Assembly: GCF_004152935.1 (NCBI RefSeq)
Contig: NZ_SETE01000001.1
Location: forward strand, 682,001 to 746,000
Direction: 5' to 3'
DNA: 64,000 nt
Source: Brumimicrobium glaciale
GTDB taxonomy: Bacteria > Bacteroidota > Bacteroidia > Flavobacteriales_D > Crocinitomicaceae
Shown here: one piece after another, positions 50,286 to 58,568 of the stretch
Numbering within the stretch: the stretch's first letter is position 1
Layout of the letters: each line of letters starts with the position of its first letter
The notes under the pieces: model-generated
Seen by the model: the letters and a program-made list of their open reading frames with translations, nothing else
The model's database searches: none
Told to the model about the DNA's origin: nothing
Made by a program: the position numbers and the translations under genes

Positions 50286-51309
50286 TATGCTCTTAAATAT
50301 CAGATTTTGGGAATATGAATTTTTCTCTCCGCATTGGATGTGGTTACTTTTGCTGGTTCCTGTTGTTTTGTTTTTCCGATATTACAAACTAGAAAGAAGT
50401 GAAGGTGTTGTTAAATTCTCTCAACCTTTAAGTCAACTTAAAAACATTGCATTCACACCAATAAAATGGGTGATTCTAGGAATTTATGCCTGTTTAGGAA
50501 TAGGATTGTCTTTATTGATTTTCGCCATGGCATTGCCTGTATTTCCATTCTCAGATGACAATGATAAGCAATACGATAATGGAATAGATATTATGATTTC
50601 CATGGATGTTTCTTTAAGTATGTTGGCAACAGATTTTTTGCCAAATCGATTGGAAGCTGCGAAAGAAGTTGCTAAGGAGTTTGTCGATGGACGAAGCTCT
50701 GACAGAATTGGGTTCGTGGTTTTTGAAGGAGAAGCTTACACCGCCTGTCCACCAACTAGGAATTACGATTATCTAAAACAAACTATTGATGAAATACAAT
50801 CTGGTAAAATGGAGCCAGGAACAGCAATCGGAACTGGATTAGGAACCGCAGTCGCAAGATTAAGAAACGATACCGTAACATCAAAAGTGATAATACTTTT
50901 GACCGATGGCGATTCAAATCGTGGTGAATTATCTCCTTTGTCGGCCGCTGAATTAGCGAAGAATAAAGGCATCACAGTCTACACAATTGGAGTGGGTAAA
51001 AAAGGAATTGTAAAAATGCCAATTAATACTCCTTTTGGTCAGATTTATAGAGAGACACAAGTTAATATTGATGAAGGTTTGTTAGAAAAAATAGCCACCT
51101 CAACTGGAGGAGCTTATTTTAGAGCAACGGATAAAAATTCATTAAGAACAATTTACGATACAATTGACAAAATGGAAACGCGAAAAATGGTCAACAATAC
51201 CATTAAAAGAGAGCCACCTTATCGTCCAGATTACTTCCTTATTTATGGTTTGATTTTAATTTTTGTCGGTTTTGTCGCAGAACAATTATTGCTAAAGAAA
51301 AATGCCTAA
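50275..51309 (+). CDS. batA: VWA-domain membrane protein BatA
   Basis: A 344-residue protein with two N-terminal membrane helices (about 22-36 and 64-90), then a von Willebrand factor A domain: MIDAS DVSLS (D111, S113, S115) in IMISMDVSLSMLATDF, then NRLEAAKEVAKEFV, LLTDGDSNRGE, and a final membrane helix (YFLIYGLILIFVGFVAEQLL). This is the BatA arrangement. The VWA domain faces outward between the helices. A start at 50287 (MLLNIRFWEY) is also possible. It overlaps the previous gene by 11 bp. Confidence 0.9.
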   Translation: MKNSMLLNIRFWEYEFFSPHWMWLLLLVPVVLFFRYYKLERSEGVVKFSQPLSQLKNIAFTPIKWVILGIYACLGIGLSLLIFAMALPVFPFSDDNDKQYDNGIDIMISMDVSLSMLATDFLPNRLEAAKEVAKEFVDGRSSDRIGFVVFEGEAYTACPPTRNYDYLKQTIDEIQSGKMEPGTAIGTGLGTAVARLRNDTVTSKVIILLTDGDSNRGELSPLSAAELAKNKGITVYTIGVGKKGIVKMPINTPFGQIYRETQVNIDEGLLEKIATSTGGAYFRATDKNSLRTIYDTIDKMETRKMVNNTIKREPPYRPDYFLIYGLILIFVGFVAEQLLLKKNA

Positions 51310-52465
51310 AAGAAAATTGACATATACTTATCGTTTGCCATTCTTTACCGGATTTGTGCTAGGTTTTGAATTCATGTTTTGGATTATTATGTGGCAATTA
51401 ATGTCGATTTTTGGTGTCTTTTCACCTGAATCATCAGCAGAGATATTGTCATTTCTTCATCCGAAATTCGCATGGTTATTTGTGTTGTTGCCAATTTTAA
51501 TGATCGTTTTCTTTTACCAGTTATTCAAGCGCAATCAATTGGTTAACAATATTGGAAGTATTAATACGCTTCATACATTCTTAAAACCCGTTGCTACACG
51601 TAAAGTTTTCTGGCGATATTTCTTGATTAGAAATGCTGTGGTTTTTATCATTTTCGCTTTAATGCAGCCTGCTTTAGGTACTAAAAATGTGCAAGGACAA
51701 TCCAATGGCATAGAATTGATTTTCGCTGTAGATATTTCTAATTCCATGAATACCCGAGATATTCAAGGTGGGGAAACCCGCTTAGAAGTTGCCAAAAGAG
51801 CAATGAACCAATTGGTTAATCAGTCGGCAGCAGCGCGTGTAGGATTATTGGTTTTTGCAGGAAGTGCTTATCCTCAACTTCCACTTACTGCGGATAAAGA
51901 AGCTGCTAAAATGTATATCGATGAACTAAATACAAGTTTTATTTCAAATCAAGGAACGAATGTCGCTGCGGCTTTGAAGGAGTCTAGTCGCTTTTTCTCC
52001 AAGCAAAGAACAAAGAAAGTTTTGATTCTTATAACTGATGGAGAAGATCATGAAGGTGGACTTAAAGAAGCTTATAAAGCTATAAAAAATAAAAATATTG
52101 AAGTCTTAATTCTAGGGATTGGAACAGAAAAAGGAGGAATTGTACCAAGAGATGAGTCGCCAAATTCAGTTTCTTTAAAAGATGAATTGGGCAGATCTGT
52201 AATTTCAAAAGTGAATTTAACAATGCTGGAAGAAATAGCTAACAATCTAAATGGAGATGTGATTTTGTCAAACGAATCTTTTCCGAATGTTTCTAAATTT
52301 TTAACTCAAATTAACAGCAAATCAAGTGATAACCTAGTAAATTTGGACTTCAAAGTAAAAGAGAATAGGTACCAATGGCCTTTATCAATTGCGATTTTAT
52401 CGATTCTTCTTTTATTTATAGGGGAATCAATTCCCAAACCAAAGAATAATTCAAATGATGCGTAG
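51302..52465 (+). CDS. batB: VWA-domain membrane protein BatB
   Basis: A 387-residue protein with three membrane helices before the VWA domain (about 14-38, 56-75, 103-122), MIDAS DISNS (D144, S146, S148) in IFAVDISNSMNTRDI, then ETRLEVAKRAMNQL and LILITDGEDHEGG, and a final membrane helix (WPLSIAILSILLLFIGESIP). It pairs with BatA; both are expected to form a VWA complex in the inner membrane. Start overlaps the previous gene by 8 bp, end overlaps batC by 11 bp. Confidence 0.9.
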   Translation: MPKRKLTYTYRLPFFTGFVLGFEFMFWIIMWQLMSIFGVFSPESSAEILSFLHPKFAWLFVLLPILMIVFFYQLFKRNQLVNNIGSINTLHTFLKPVATRKVFWRYFLIRNAVVFIIFALMQPALGTKNVQGQSNGIELIFAVDISNSMNTRDIQGGETRLEVAKRAMNQLVNQSAAARVGLLVFAGSAYPQLPLTADKEAAKMYIDELNTSFISNQGTNVAAALKESSRFFSKQRTKKVLILITDGEDHEGGLKEAYKAIKNKNIEVLILGIGTEKGGIVPRDESPNSVSLKDELGRSVISKVNLTMLEEIANNLNGDVILSNESFPNVSKFLTQINSKSSDNLVNLDFKVKENRYQWPLSIAILSILLLFIGESIPKPKNNSNDA

Positions 52466-53210
52466 CGTTTTATTCATAACTGTAACTTTCTGCATGACAG
52501 GGTTCGTAACTGGACAGTCATGGGGAGATTCTTTGCGTATTGGTAAAAAATATTATCAAGAAAAACAGTTTGATAAAGCCTATAAAACATTGTTAGAAGC
52601 TCAAAAATTAGCACCAAGCACAATCGATTTATCACAAGATATTGGAAATGCAGCCTATAGAAATGAAGATTTTGAAATGGCAGAAAAAGCATTTCGTGCC
52701 GCAGCTACTAAGGACAATGACGAAAGCAAAAATGCCCAAAATTGGCACAATGTAGGCAATAGCCAAATGAAAGCTAAAAACTACCCAGCTGCAATTGAAA
52801 GCTATAAACAGTCTTTGCGTAAGAATCCAACAGATGAAAGAACACGTTACAATTTGGCGGAAGCTCAAAGAAGATTAAAAATTCAAGAGGAACAAGAGCA
52901 GCAACAAAACCAAGATCAACAAAGTCAAGACGATCAAGATAATAATAACCAGCAGGAGAAGAGTGATCAACAAGATAAAAATAATCAGTCTGAAGGAGAC
53001 GAAAACAAAAATCAGCAACAAAAACCGACTGAACAGGGTGGATCTCCAAATGAGAATGCCAATTCGGAACCTGAATCTAAATTGTCTGATCGAAAAACAG
53101 AGCGTATTCTTGAGGATTTATTGAAACAAGAAATGCAAACTAAAAAGAAAGTTAGAGGAATGGAATCGGGTAAAAATCAAGAGCAAATTAAATCTGGGAA
53201 AAGATGGTAA
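52455..53210 (+). CDS. batC: TPR protein BatC with Gln/Asn-rich tail
   Basis: A 251-residue protein with a signal peptide (SVLFITVTFCMTGFVTGQS). Three TPR units follow (about 33-140), e.g. FEMAEKAFRAAATKDN and YPAAIESYKQSLRKNPTDERTRYN. From about 140 to 210 it is extremely rich in Q, N, D and E (QEEQEQQQNQDQQ, DDQDNNNQQEK), an unstructured charged tail typical of BatC. It ends basic (KSGKRW). It overlaps batB and the next gene. Role: periplasmic scaffold for the Bat complex. Confidence 0.85.
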   Translation: MMRSVLFITVTFCMTGFVTGQSWGDSLRIGKKYYQEKQFDKAYKTLLEAQKLAPSTIDLSQDIGNAAYRNEDFEMAEKAFRAAATKDNDESKNAQNWHNVGNSQMKAKNYPAAIESYKQSLRKNPTDERTRYNLAEAQRRLKIQEEQEQQQNQDQQSQDDQDNNNQQEKSDQQDKNNQSEGDENKNQQQKPTEQGGSPNENANSEPESKLSDRKTERILEDLLKQEMQTKKKVRGMESGKNQEQIKSGKRW

Positions 53211-54928
53211 GGCTAATGTTCTTATATATCGTCCTATTTTTTGCAGTTGGCTTTTCTTTTGGTCAAAATGCAATTGTTGAATTAGAAATTAATCCAAAAA
53301 CTGTTGAAAAAGGACAATCTATTTCTGTGACTATAAAAACAAATGTAGATGGTCAGACGGACATGAATTTACCCGACGAATTTATCCAATCTGGAGCTGT
53401 TCAATCGGGAATGTCATCTTCAATCGTTTCTATTAATGGGAAACAACAAGCTGTAAGTTTCAAATATCAAGCTTTTACAGGTTATTTCGAAAAAGCAGGT
53501 TCTTATGTTATTGGTCCAGTTATAATAAAAACGAGAAATGGCGAAATACAATCAGAACCGCAAACGGTTAGGGTGATAAAACGTCAAAATATGATCAGCG
53601 AAGATCCTGGGAAGAACATGCATCAGATGATTTTTGGGATCATTGAGCAGTCCAAAAAGGAGCTCTACGAAGGTGAACCTTTAGTTTTAGAAGGAAAAGT
53701 ATATTCACAAGTTGATGTTTTGCAAGTAGAAGGGTTTAATCCATTTGTTTTTGGTGGTCCATCTGATAATCATGTGTTGGCAATAGCAAACCCAAATCAA
53801 ACGAATAGTTCTTATGATGTTATTAATGGAAAAAATATCCAAACCTTCAAAATAGGTAAGATGGTGATTTTTCCAGAAAAAATAGGAACATACAAGATAA
53901 AGCCTTTTCAATCTGTTTTGTTGTATAATGACCCACGCACAAATTATCCGGAGCGCGTAAAAATCGTTTCGAATGAAACAACTGTTGTAATAAAACCACT
54001 TCCCGAGGGAATGCCAAAACATTTTATTGGTGCTGTTGGACAGTTTGGAATTACAGCTAAATTTTCAAATACAAATTTAGATCAAGGTAAGGTTGTAGAA
54101 TTAAAGGTGAAAGTTCAAGGAAATGGAAATCTTCATAATATTGAAAAACCTAAGATTTATTTACCAAGCGGATTGGTATTCTATGGCGATGCAGAGATTG
54201 TTGATTCTATTAGCTATTCAACAAGAGGATCGGAGGGAAGTAAAACATTTACCTACTTTATTCAAGTGAATCGTCCAGGAAACATTCAAATTAATCCGAT
54301 TAAGATTGCTTATTTTAATCCGAAAACGGCGAAATACGAAACTGCTCAATGTAAGGTAGAAACCCTTCGTGTTATCTCTAACGGTGAAGAAGTGAAAGAA
54401 ATTCCAAAACCTCAAAAAGAAGAAGTTAGAACACCTACAATGCAGCCTTATATCACAGATAAAATTGGTGTAGATCGTTCGTCTAGTCCTCTATTGAATG
54501 GTTGGCAAGGAGCAGCTCTTATATTTTCACCATTAATGTTAGGCTTGTTTTTAGGCCTTGGAGTTCGCATTAAAAAACAAAAAGAAGATGCTTCTAATTT
54601 CAAGAAATCATCCACGCAACATAGAGTTGATGCTTTGTTAGGTATTTATAAATTAAGAGAAGAAAATAACAATACTGATAAACTAGGAGAGCTTACACGC
54701 TTATTGATTCGTTTTTTAGCACGTGAATTTAAAGTAGACAATGGAGAAATTACTAGGGTATTTTTAAAAGCAAAGGTTCCTGATGAAATTTCCGAGGAAT
54801 TATTTGAAAAAATGGTTTTCGTATTTAATGATTTAGACTCGAAAAAATATGGAGGAAGTATTGATAATTCAGATGTTTCGCATTTAAAAGATGAGGTTGA
54901 GTACATCGTAAAATCATTTGAAGAATGA
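53204..54928 (+). CDS. batD: BatD, periplasmic beta-domain protein
   Basis: A 574-residue protein with a signal peptide (MFLYIVLFFAVGFSFGQ), several immunoglobulin-like beta domains (INPKTVEKGQSISVTIKTN, KFSNTNLDQGKVVELKVKVQGNGNL), a membrane helix (GAALIFSPLMLGLFLGLGVRI, about 431-451) and a cytoplasmic helical tail (RVDALLGIYKLREENN, ITRVFLKAKVP). NGNLHNIEKPKIYLPSG and ...PGNIQINPIKIAYFNPKTAKY are BatD-like. It overlaps batC by 7 bp and the next gene by 4 bp. Confidence 0.88.
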   Translation: MVRLMFLYIVLFFAVGFSFGQNAIVELEINPKTVEKGQSISVTIKTNVDGQTDMNLPDEFIQSGAVQSGMSSSIVSINGKQQAVSFKYQAFTGYFEKAGSYVIGPVIIKTRNGEIQSEPQTVRVIKRQNMISEDPGKNMHQMIFGIIEQSKKELYEGEPLVLEGKVYSQVDVLQVEGFNPFVFGGPSDNHVLAIANPNQTNSSYDVINGKNIQTFKIGKMVIFPEKIGTYKIKPFQSVLLYNDPRTNYPERVKIVSNETTVVIKPLPEGMPKHFIGAVGQFGITAKFSNTNLDQGKVVELKVKVQGNGNLHNIEKPKIYLPSGLVFYGDAEIVDSISYSTRGSEGSKTFTYFIQVNRPGNIQINPIKIAYFNPKTAKYETAQCKVETLRVISNGEEVKEIPKPQKEEVRTPTMQPYITDKIGVDRSSSPLLNGWQGAALIFSPLMLGLFLGLGVRIKKQKEDASNFKKSSTQHRVDALLGIYKLREENNNTDKLGELTRLLIRFLAREFKVDNGEITRVFLKAKVPDEISEELFEKMVFVFNDLDSKKYGGSIDNSDVSHLKDEVEYIVKSFEE

Positions 54929-55665
54929 GGTTAGTTTTACTTTTTATAGTTTTGTTTACTATTTCCTTTAATAGTAAAGCTGAGGATTCATTATTTAATA
55001 GTGGACTTGATGAAATAATGCAAAATGATTTTAAAAAGGCACAAAGTGAATTTTTAGATGACATAAAAAAGCAGCCATCGTTTTCATCTTATTATAATTT
55101 AGGAGTAGCTTCAGGAAGTTTGGAAGAATGGAGTAAAGCGAAATGGGCATTTGAATCTTCGTTAAAATATAAACCATTAAACGGAGATGCTCAATTTAAT
55201 GCGAAGTTCGCAACTAATAAATTGAGTCAGAATAACATGTGGACACATCCATATCCATGGTTGGAGCGTGTGGTTTTAGGATTTGGAGCAACTACTTGGA
55301 CAATTTTTGTATGTATTTCTTCAATCTTTCTCGGATTGCTTATTTTTAATATCGTTTCAAGACGAAAATCTAAATTTAAGAAATGGTGCTTGCGTTTAAT
55401 TTCACCGGCTATACTACTTTTTGTAGTTTCCTTTTATGGAATTTATTCCATCAATAAACATTACAATATAGAACGTTATGGAATCATGAAATCCCCTAAA
55501 ACTCATTTTTATATTTCTCCGAATGGCGTGCAAATTAAAGATGAAATTGATGCTGGAAGTAGATTGAGATTGATGAAGTATTTCAAGGACAGCACTTGGG
55601 TTCAAGTTAAGTCTAAAGGCAATAATTATTTATGGATTGAGAGTAAGGATTTGTTTACTTACTAG
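54925..55665 (+). CDS. batE: BatE-like TPR and SH3 membrane protein
   Basis: A 246-residue protein. A signal peptide (VLLFIVLFTISFNSKAE) is followed by a TPR-like part (DFKKAQSEFLDDIKKQPSFS), two membrane helices (about 122-142 and 154-172) and a C-terminal bacterial SH3-like domain (SPNGVQIKDEIDAGSRLRLMKYFKDSTWVQVKSKGNNYLWI). This matches BatE. It ends the operon; no hairpin terminator is evident after it. Confidence 0.8.
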   Translation: MRLVLLFIVLFTISFNSKAEDSLFNSGLDEIMQNDFKKAQSEFLDDIKKQPSFSSYYNLGVASGSLEEWSKAKWAFESSLKYKPLNGDAQFNAKFATNKLSQNNMWTHPYPWLERVVLGFGATTWTIFVCISSIFLGLLIFNIVSRRKSKFKKWCLRLISPAILLFVVSFYGIYSINKHYNIERYGIMKSPKTHFYISPNGVQIKDEIDAGSRLRLMKYFKDSTWVQVKSKGNNYLWIESKDLFTY

Positions 55666-55753
55666 GAGTTAGTTTTAAAATCATTTATTGATTTTTATGG
55701 TTAATTGCCTTTCTTATATTTAGCCTAAAAATAGAAACTGAATAATCAGACTT

Positions 55754-56413
55754 ATGAGAGTTTTCATCATTTTAATATTCATATCCACTTTGTCAAAAGT
55801 ATTTGGACAGTCAGACTTAACAGTTCTTCTGAAAAATGTTCAAACTATAAACTTGCCCTTCACAACAGAGCAGGGAAAGAATAAAGAAAGAGAGAAAAAG
55901 AAAATTCTTGAGTCCTCTGACAGTTTATTTATCATGTAAAAACTGAATAGTAAGCTCCCAAAGAAAATAAATCCATACGGAAATTCACCTTTTGGACAAA
56001 TTGATTGTCAAGACGCATCAAATTGCGACAAGCTCGAAAACCTAAAAGAAATTTCAATTTTATGGTTCCTTAAAGTGAGTGAAAACAATTTCTTATTATA
56101 CTTAGAATTTGAAAAAGACGGACAATTCGGATTGGTGTTTGGCGCTTTATTGAGTATGAATGAAAACGGTGAGCTAGTTGACTGGTTCTTCTCTGATGGA
56201 AGTGCAAATAGTGGAAATCCCAATGGTAATGTAAGTAGAGATTTCACAATTCAAAAGGACACAACCATTCTTATTGAAGAAGCTTCTTGGGGTAACAATA
56301 CAATTTCCTATGGGTTTAATGCAGAATTTAAAATAGCTAAGAATTACGATGATAGTTATAGTGATCATTTACATGGTGAGTTTGAACTGAAGAGTTTGAG
56401 TATTAAATACTAA
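55754..56413 (+). pseudogene. Secreted protein gene interrupted by an in-frame TAA
   Basis: A signal peptide (MRVFIILIFISTLSKVFGQ) opens a 61-codon frame that stops at TAA (55937-55939). The same frame then continues with no further stop for 158 codons, through KLNSKLPKKINPYG, DCQDASNCDKLENL and FLLYLEFEKDGQFGLVFGALL to ELKSLSIKY at 56413. The downstream part has normal coding composition. The simplest reading is one 219-residue exported protein with a nonsense substitution at codon 62. Alternatives are a sequencing error or readthrough. Two cysteines flank a short loop in DCQDASNC. No family was recognised. Confidence 0.75.
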
Positions 56414-56435
56414 AACAAAAATAAATACCATCAAT

Positions 56436-56885
56436 ATGCAATTGCCATATAAATTCAAACACTATTTTAAGAGCGTATATCTTTTGGCGTTAGGCATTGT
56501 TTTTCTTTTGACATCTTGTTTCTATTCAGGTCAATACAATGCCACTTATAAGGTTCAGAATGTAAAGACGAATGAAAGCGTTCAAGAACTTTCGATTGAG
56601 TTTATTAATCAATTGGCAGATAAGAATTCATTAAGTTCAGATCAAAAATTCAACGGAATTGATACCCTAGGTTTTCATGGTTCGCCTTACCATTCCTTTA
56701 AATTCTGGTTTGAAATAGAAGATTCCAACACAATTGTAAAATTAGATTATTGGGGTAATTTTGGAAGTAGAAAAGAGCAGCCTTACAAAGACTTTTTTAA
56801 TTAACTTAATGAGTTTATGGAAATAAACTTTATTGTGATTAAAAAAGACATCAAAGAAGTGAATAATTTGAAAGGCAAAAAGTAA
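56436..56885 (+). pseudogene. Small lipoprotein gene with in-frame TAA near its 3' end
   Basis: The first 122 codons (to TAA at 56802-56804) give a lipoprotein: signal and lipobox VFLLTSCFYSG (Cys28), then FINQLADKNSLSSDQKF and WFEIEDSNTIVKLDYWG. After the TAA the same frame stays open for 26 codons, LNEFMEINFIVIKKDIKEVN and LKGKK, ending at TAA 56883-56885. The extension reads as a natural amphipathic end, so the original gene was probably 149 residues. It lies 22 bp after another gene with the same type of lesion. The truncated form might still be made. Confidence 0.55.
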
Positions 56886-57206
56886 TAATCCATAAAATTT
56901 AAATAGCACATTCCTTTTGGGAGTAATTCTTTTTTGATAGATTGTTGTCAAGATTCATTGTTTTATTGTAATATATTGATATTCAAGCATCCCTTGTTTT
57001 GTTTTTTCGTTCCTTTTTCTATATCTACAACAATATTGAACATTTATTTCTAGTTTGAAAAGAGTTTAATCTTCTTCATCTAGCCAATTATAATTACCTC
57101 CATCGCCTCATCCCTTAACATTGATTTAATATACCTTTAATTTTCCCTTAAAAAGAAAAGAGATTTTCATCCGCACCTTTGTTCTAAATAATTAAAGAAC
57201 TTAAAA
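56886..57206. other. AT-rich noncoding gap before the beta-helix lipoprotein gene
   Basis: No gene seen. CACCTTTG at 57174-57181 is one mismatch from the TAnnTTTG -7 box and lies about 26 bp before the start, so it may be the promoter; no TTG -33 element is visible at the usual spacing. Confidence 0.35.
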
Positions 57207-58490
57207 ATGAAAATTAGAAAATTAAAAGTTGGCGGATTAATGGTCATTGCGACACTGACATTTGCCACTGCATCTTGTAAAAAAGAAGGATGTACAGATG
57301 AAACAGCAATCAATTTCAGCGAAAAGGCTAAAAAAGATGATGGTTCATGCAAATACGAAGAAGTTGTAAGTGATGGTTCTACGGTAATGGTTTCTCAAAA
57401 TGTTACCAAAAACACTACTTGGACAAATGATAAAGTGTATGTTTTGAATACAAGAGTAACTGTTGTTTCAGGAGCAACATTAACAATTGAAGCAGGAACA
57501 ATCATAAAGGGTGAAGTTGGGACAGGACCAAACGCAACAGCATTAATTATCGCTAGAGGTGGAAAATTAATGGCAATAGGAACATCAACTTCTCCAATTA
57601 TCTTTACAACGATAGCAGACGAAATTAAACCAGGTCAAATTGATAGTCCAAACATGAGCGCTGGATTAGATGGACTTTGGGGAGGAGTAATCGTTTTAGG
57701 TAACGCACCAATTTCTGCAGATAATCCTTCAGTTCAAATAGAAGGAATTCCACCATCAGACCAAAATGGTTTATACGGAGGTTCAGATGCAACAGATAAT
57801 TCAGGAATTTTAAAATACATTTCTATTCGTCACGGAGGTGCTAATATCGGTGAAGGAAACGAAATCAACGGTTTGACACTCGGTGGTGTTGGAAATGGAA
57901 CAATCATTGAAAATATTGAAGTGGTTTCTAACCAAGATGACGGTGTTGAATGGTTCGGAGGATCAGTTAACGTGCGAAATGTAATTGTTTGGAATGCTGG
58001 AGATGATGCTTTAGATACCGACCAGTCTTGGAGTGGAACATTAGACAACTTCATTGTTATTGCAGGAGAAAGTACAGATCACGCATTAGAAATTGACGGA
58101 CCAGAAGGTTCATTCCTTGCTGCACATACATTGAAAAACGGATCTATTAAAGGAGCAGCTAATTCAGAATTAGGAGATTTTAGAGATGGAGCAAGAGGAA
58201 CGTTTGAGAATATTTACTTCTTTGGATTCCCAAATCCAGCAACTGATGGAAGAGGAGATTTATCTTTGAGTGGTCAACCTTCAATGGATAATTTCGCAAG
58301 TGGAATGCTAAACTTTTCAAATATTCAAGTAACACTTCCAAGCGGAGTTATGTTAACTGATGTATTCAAAAATGGAACTGATGTTCATGCAACAAATGTT
58401 TCTGAAGGAGCTAACACTGTTGGTGCAGATGTAACTCCATTTTTAGGATGGACACTTTCAGATAAACGCGGAGAATTAACAAATTTCTAA
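57207..58490 (+). CDS. Beta-helix lipoprotein with CKKEGCTD module
   Basis: A 427-residue protein. The lipobox, TASCKKEGCTD (Cys25 region), leads into ETAINFSEKAKKDDGSCKY, the same Cys module as in two other lipoproteins here. The body begins with NVTKNTTWTNDKVYVLNTR and VVSGATLTIEAGTIIKGE, then repeats GG...I..V.V..N..DGVEWFGGSV type units, forming a right-handed beta-helix like those of surface-exposed Bacteroidota proteins. It stands 78 bp before a large TonB-dependent receptor gene, so the two may form a receptor/surface-lipoprotein pair. The ligand is not known. Confidence 0.75.
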   Translation: MKIRKLKVGGLMVIATLTFATASCKKEGCTDETAINFSEKAKKDDGSCKYEEVVSDGSTVMVSQNVTKNTTWTNDKVYVLNTRVTVVSGATLTIEAGTIIKGEVGTGPNATALIIARGGKLMAIGTSTSPIIFTTIADEIKPGQIDSPNMSAGLDGLWGGVIVLGNAPISADNPSVQIEGIPPSDQNGLYGGSDATDNSGILKYISIRHGGANIGEGNEINGLTLGGVGNGTIIENIEVVSNQDDGVEWFGGSVNVRNVIVWNAGDDALDTDQSWSGTLDNFIVIAGESTDHALEIDGPEGSFLAAHTLKNGSIKGAANSELGDFRDGARGTFENIYFFGFPNPATDGRGDLSLSGQPSMDNFASGMLNFSNIQVTLPSGVMLTDVFKNGTDVHATNVSEGANTVGADVTPFLGWTLSDKRGELTNF

Positions 58491-58568
58491 ATCAATATAA
58501 AACTAAAACAACCTAAGAGCTAATGCTTTTGGGATTGTTTTATTTATTGCTTTTAAATAATGACTTTT

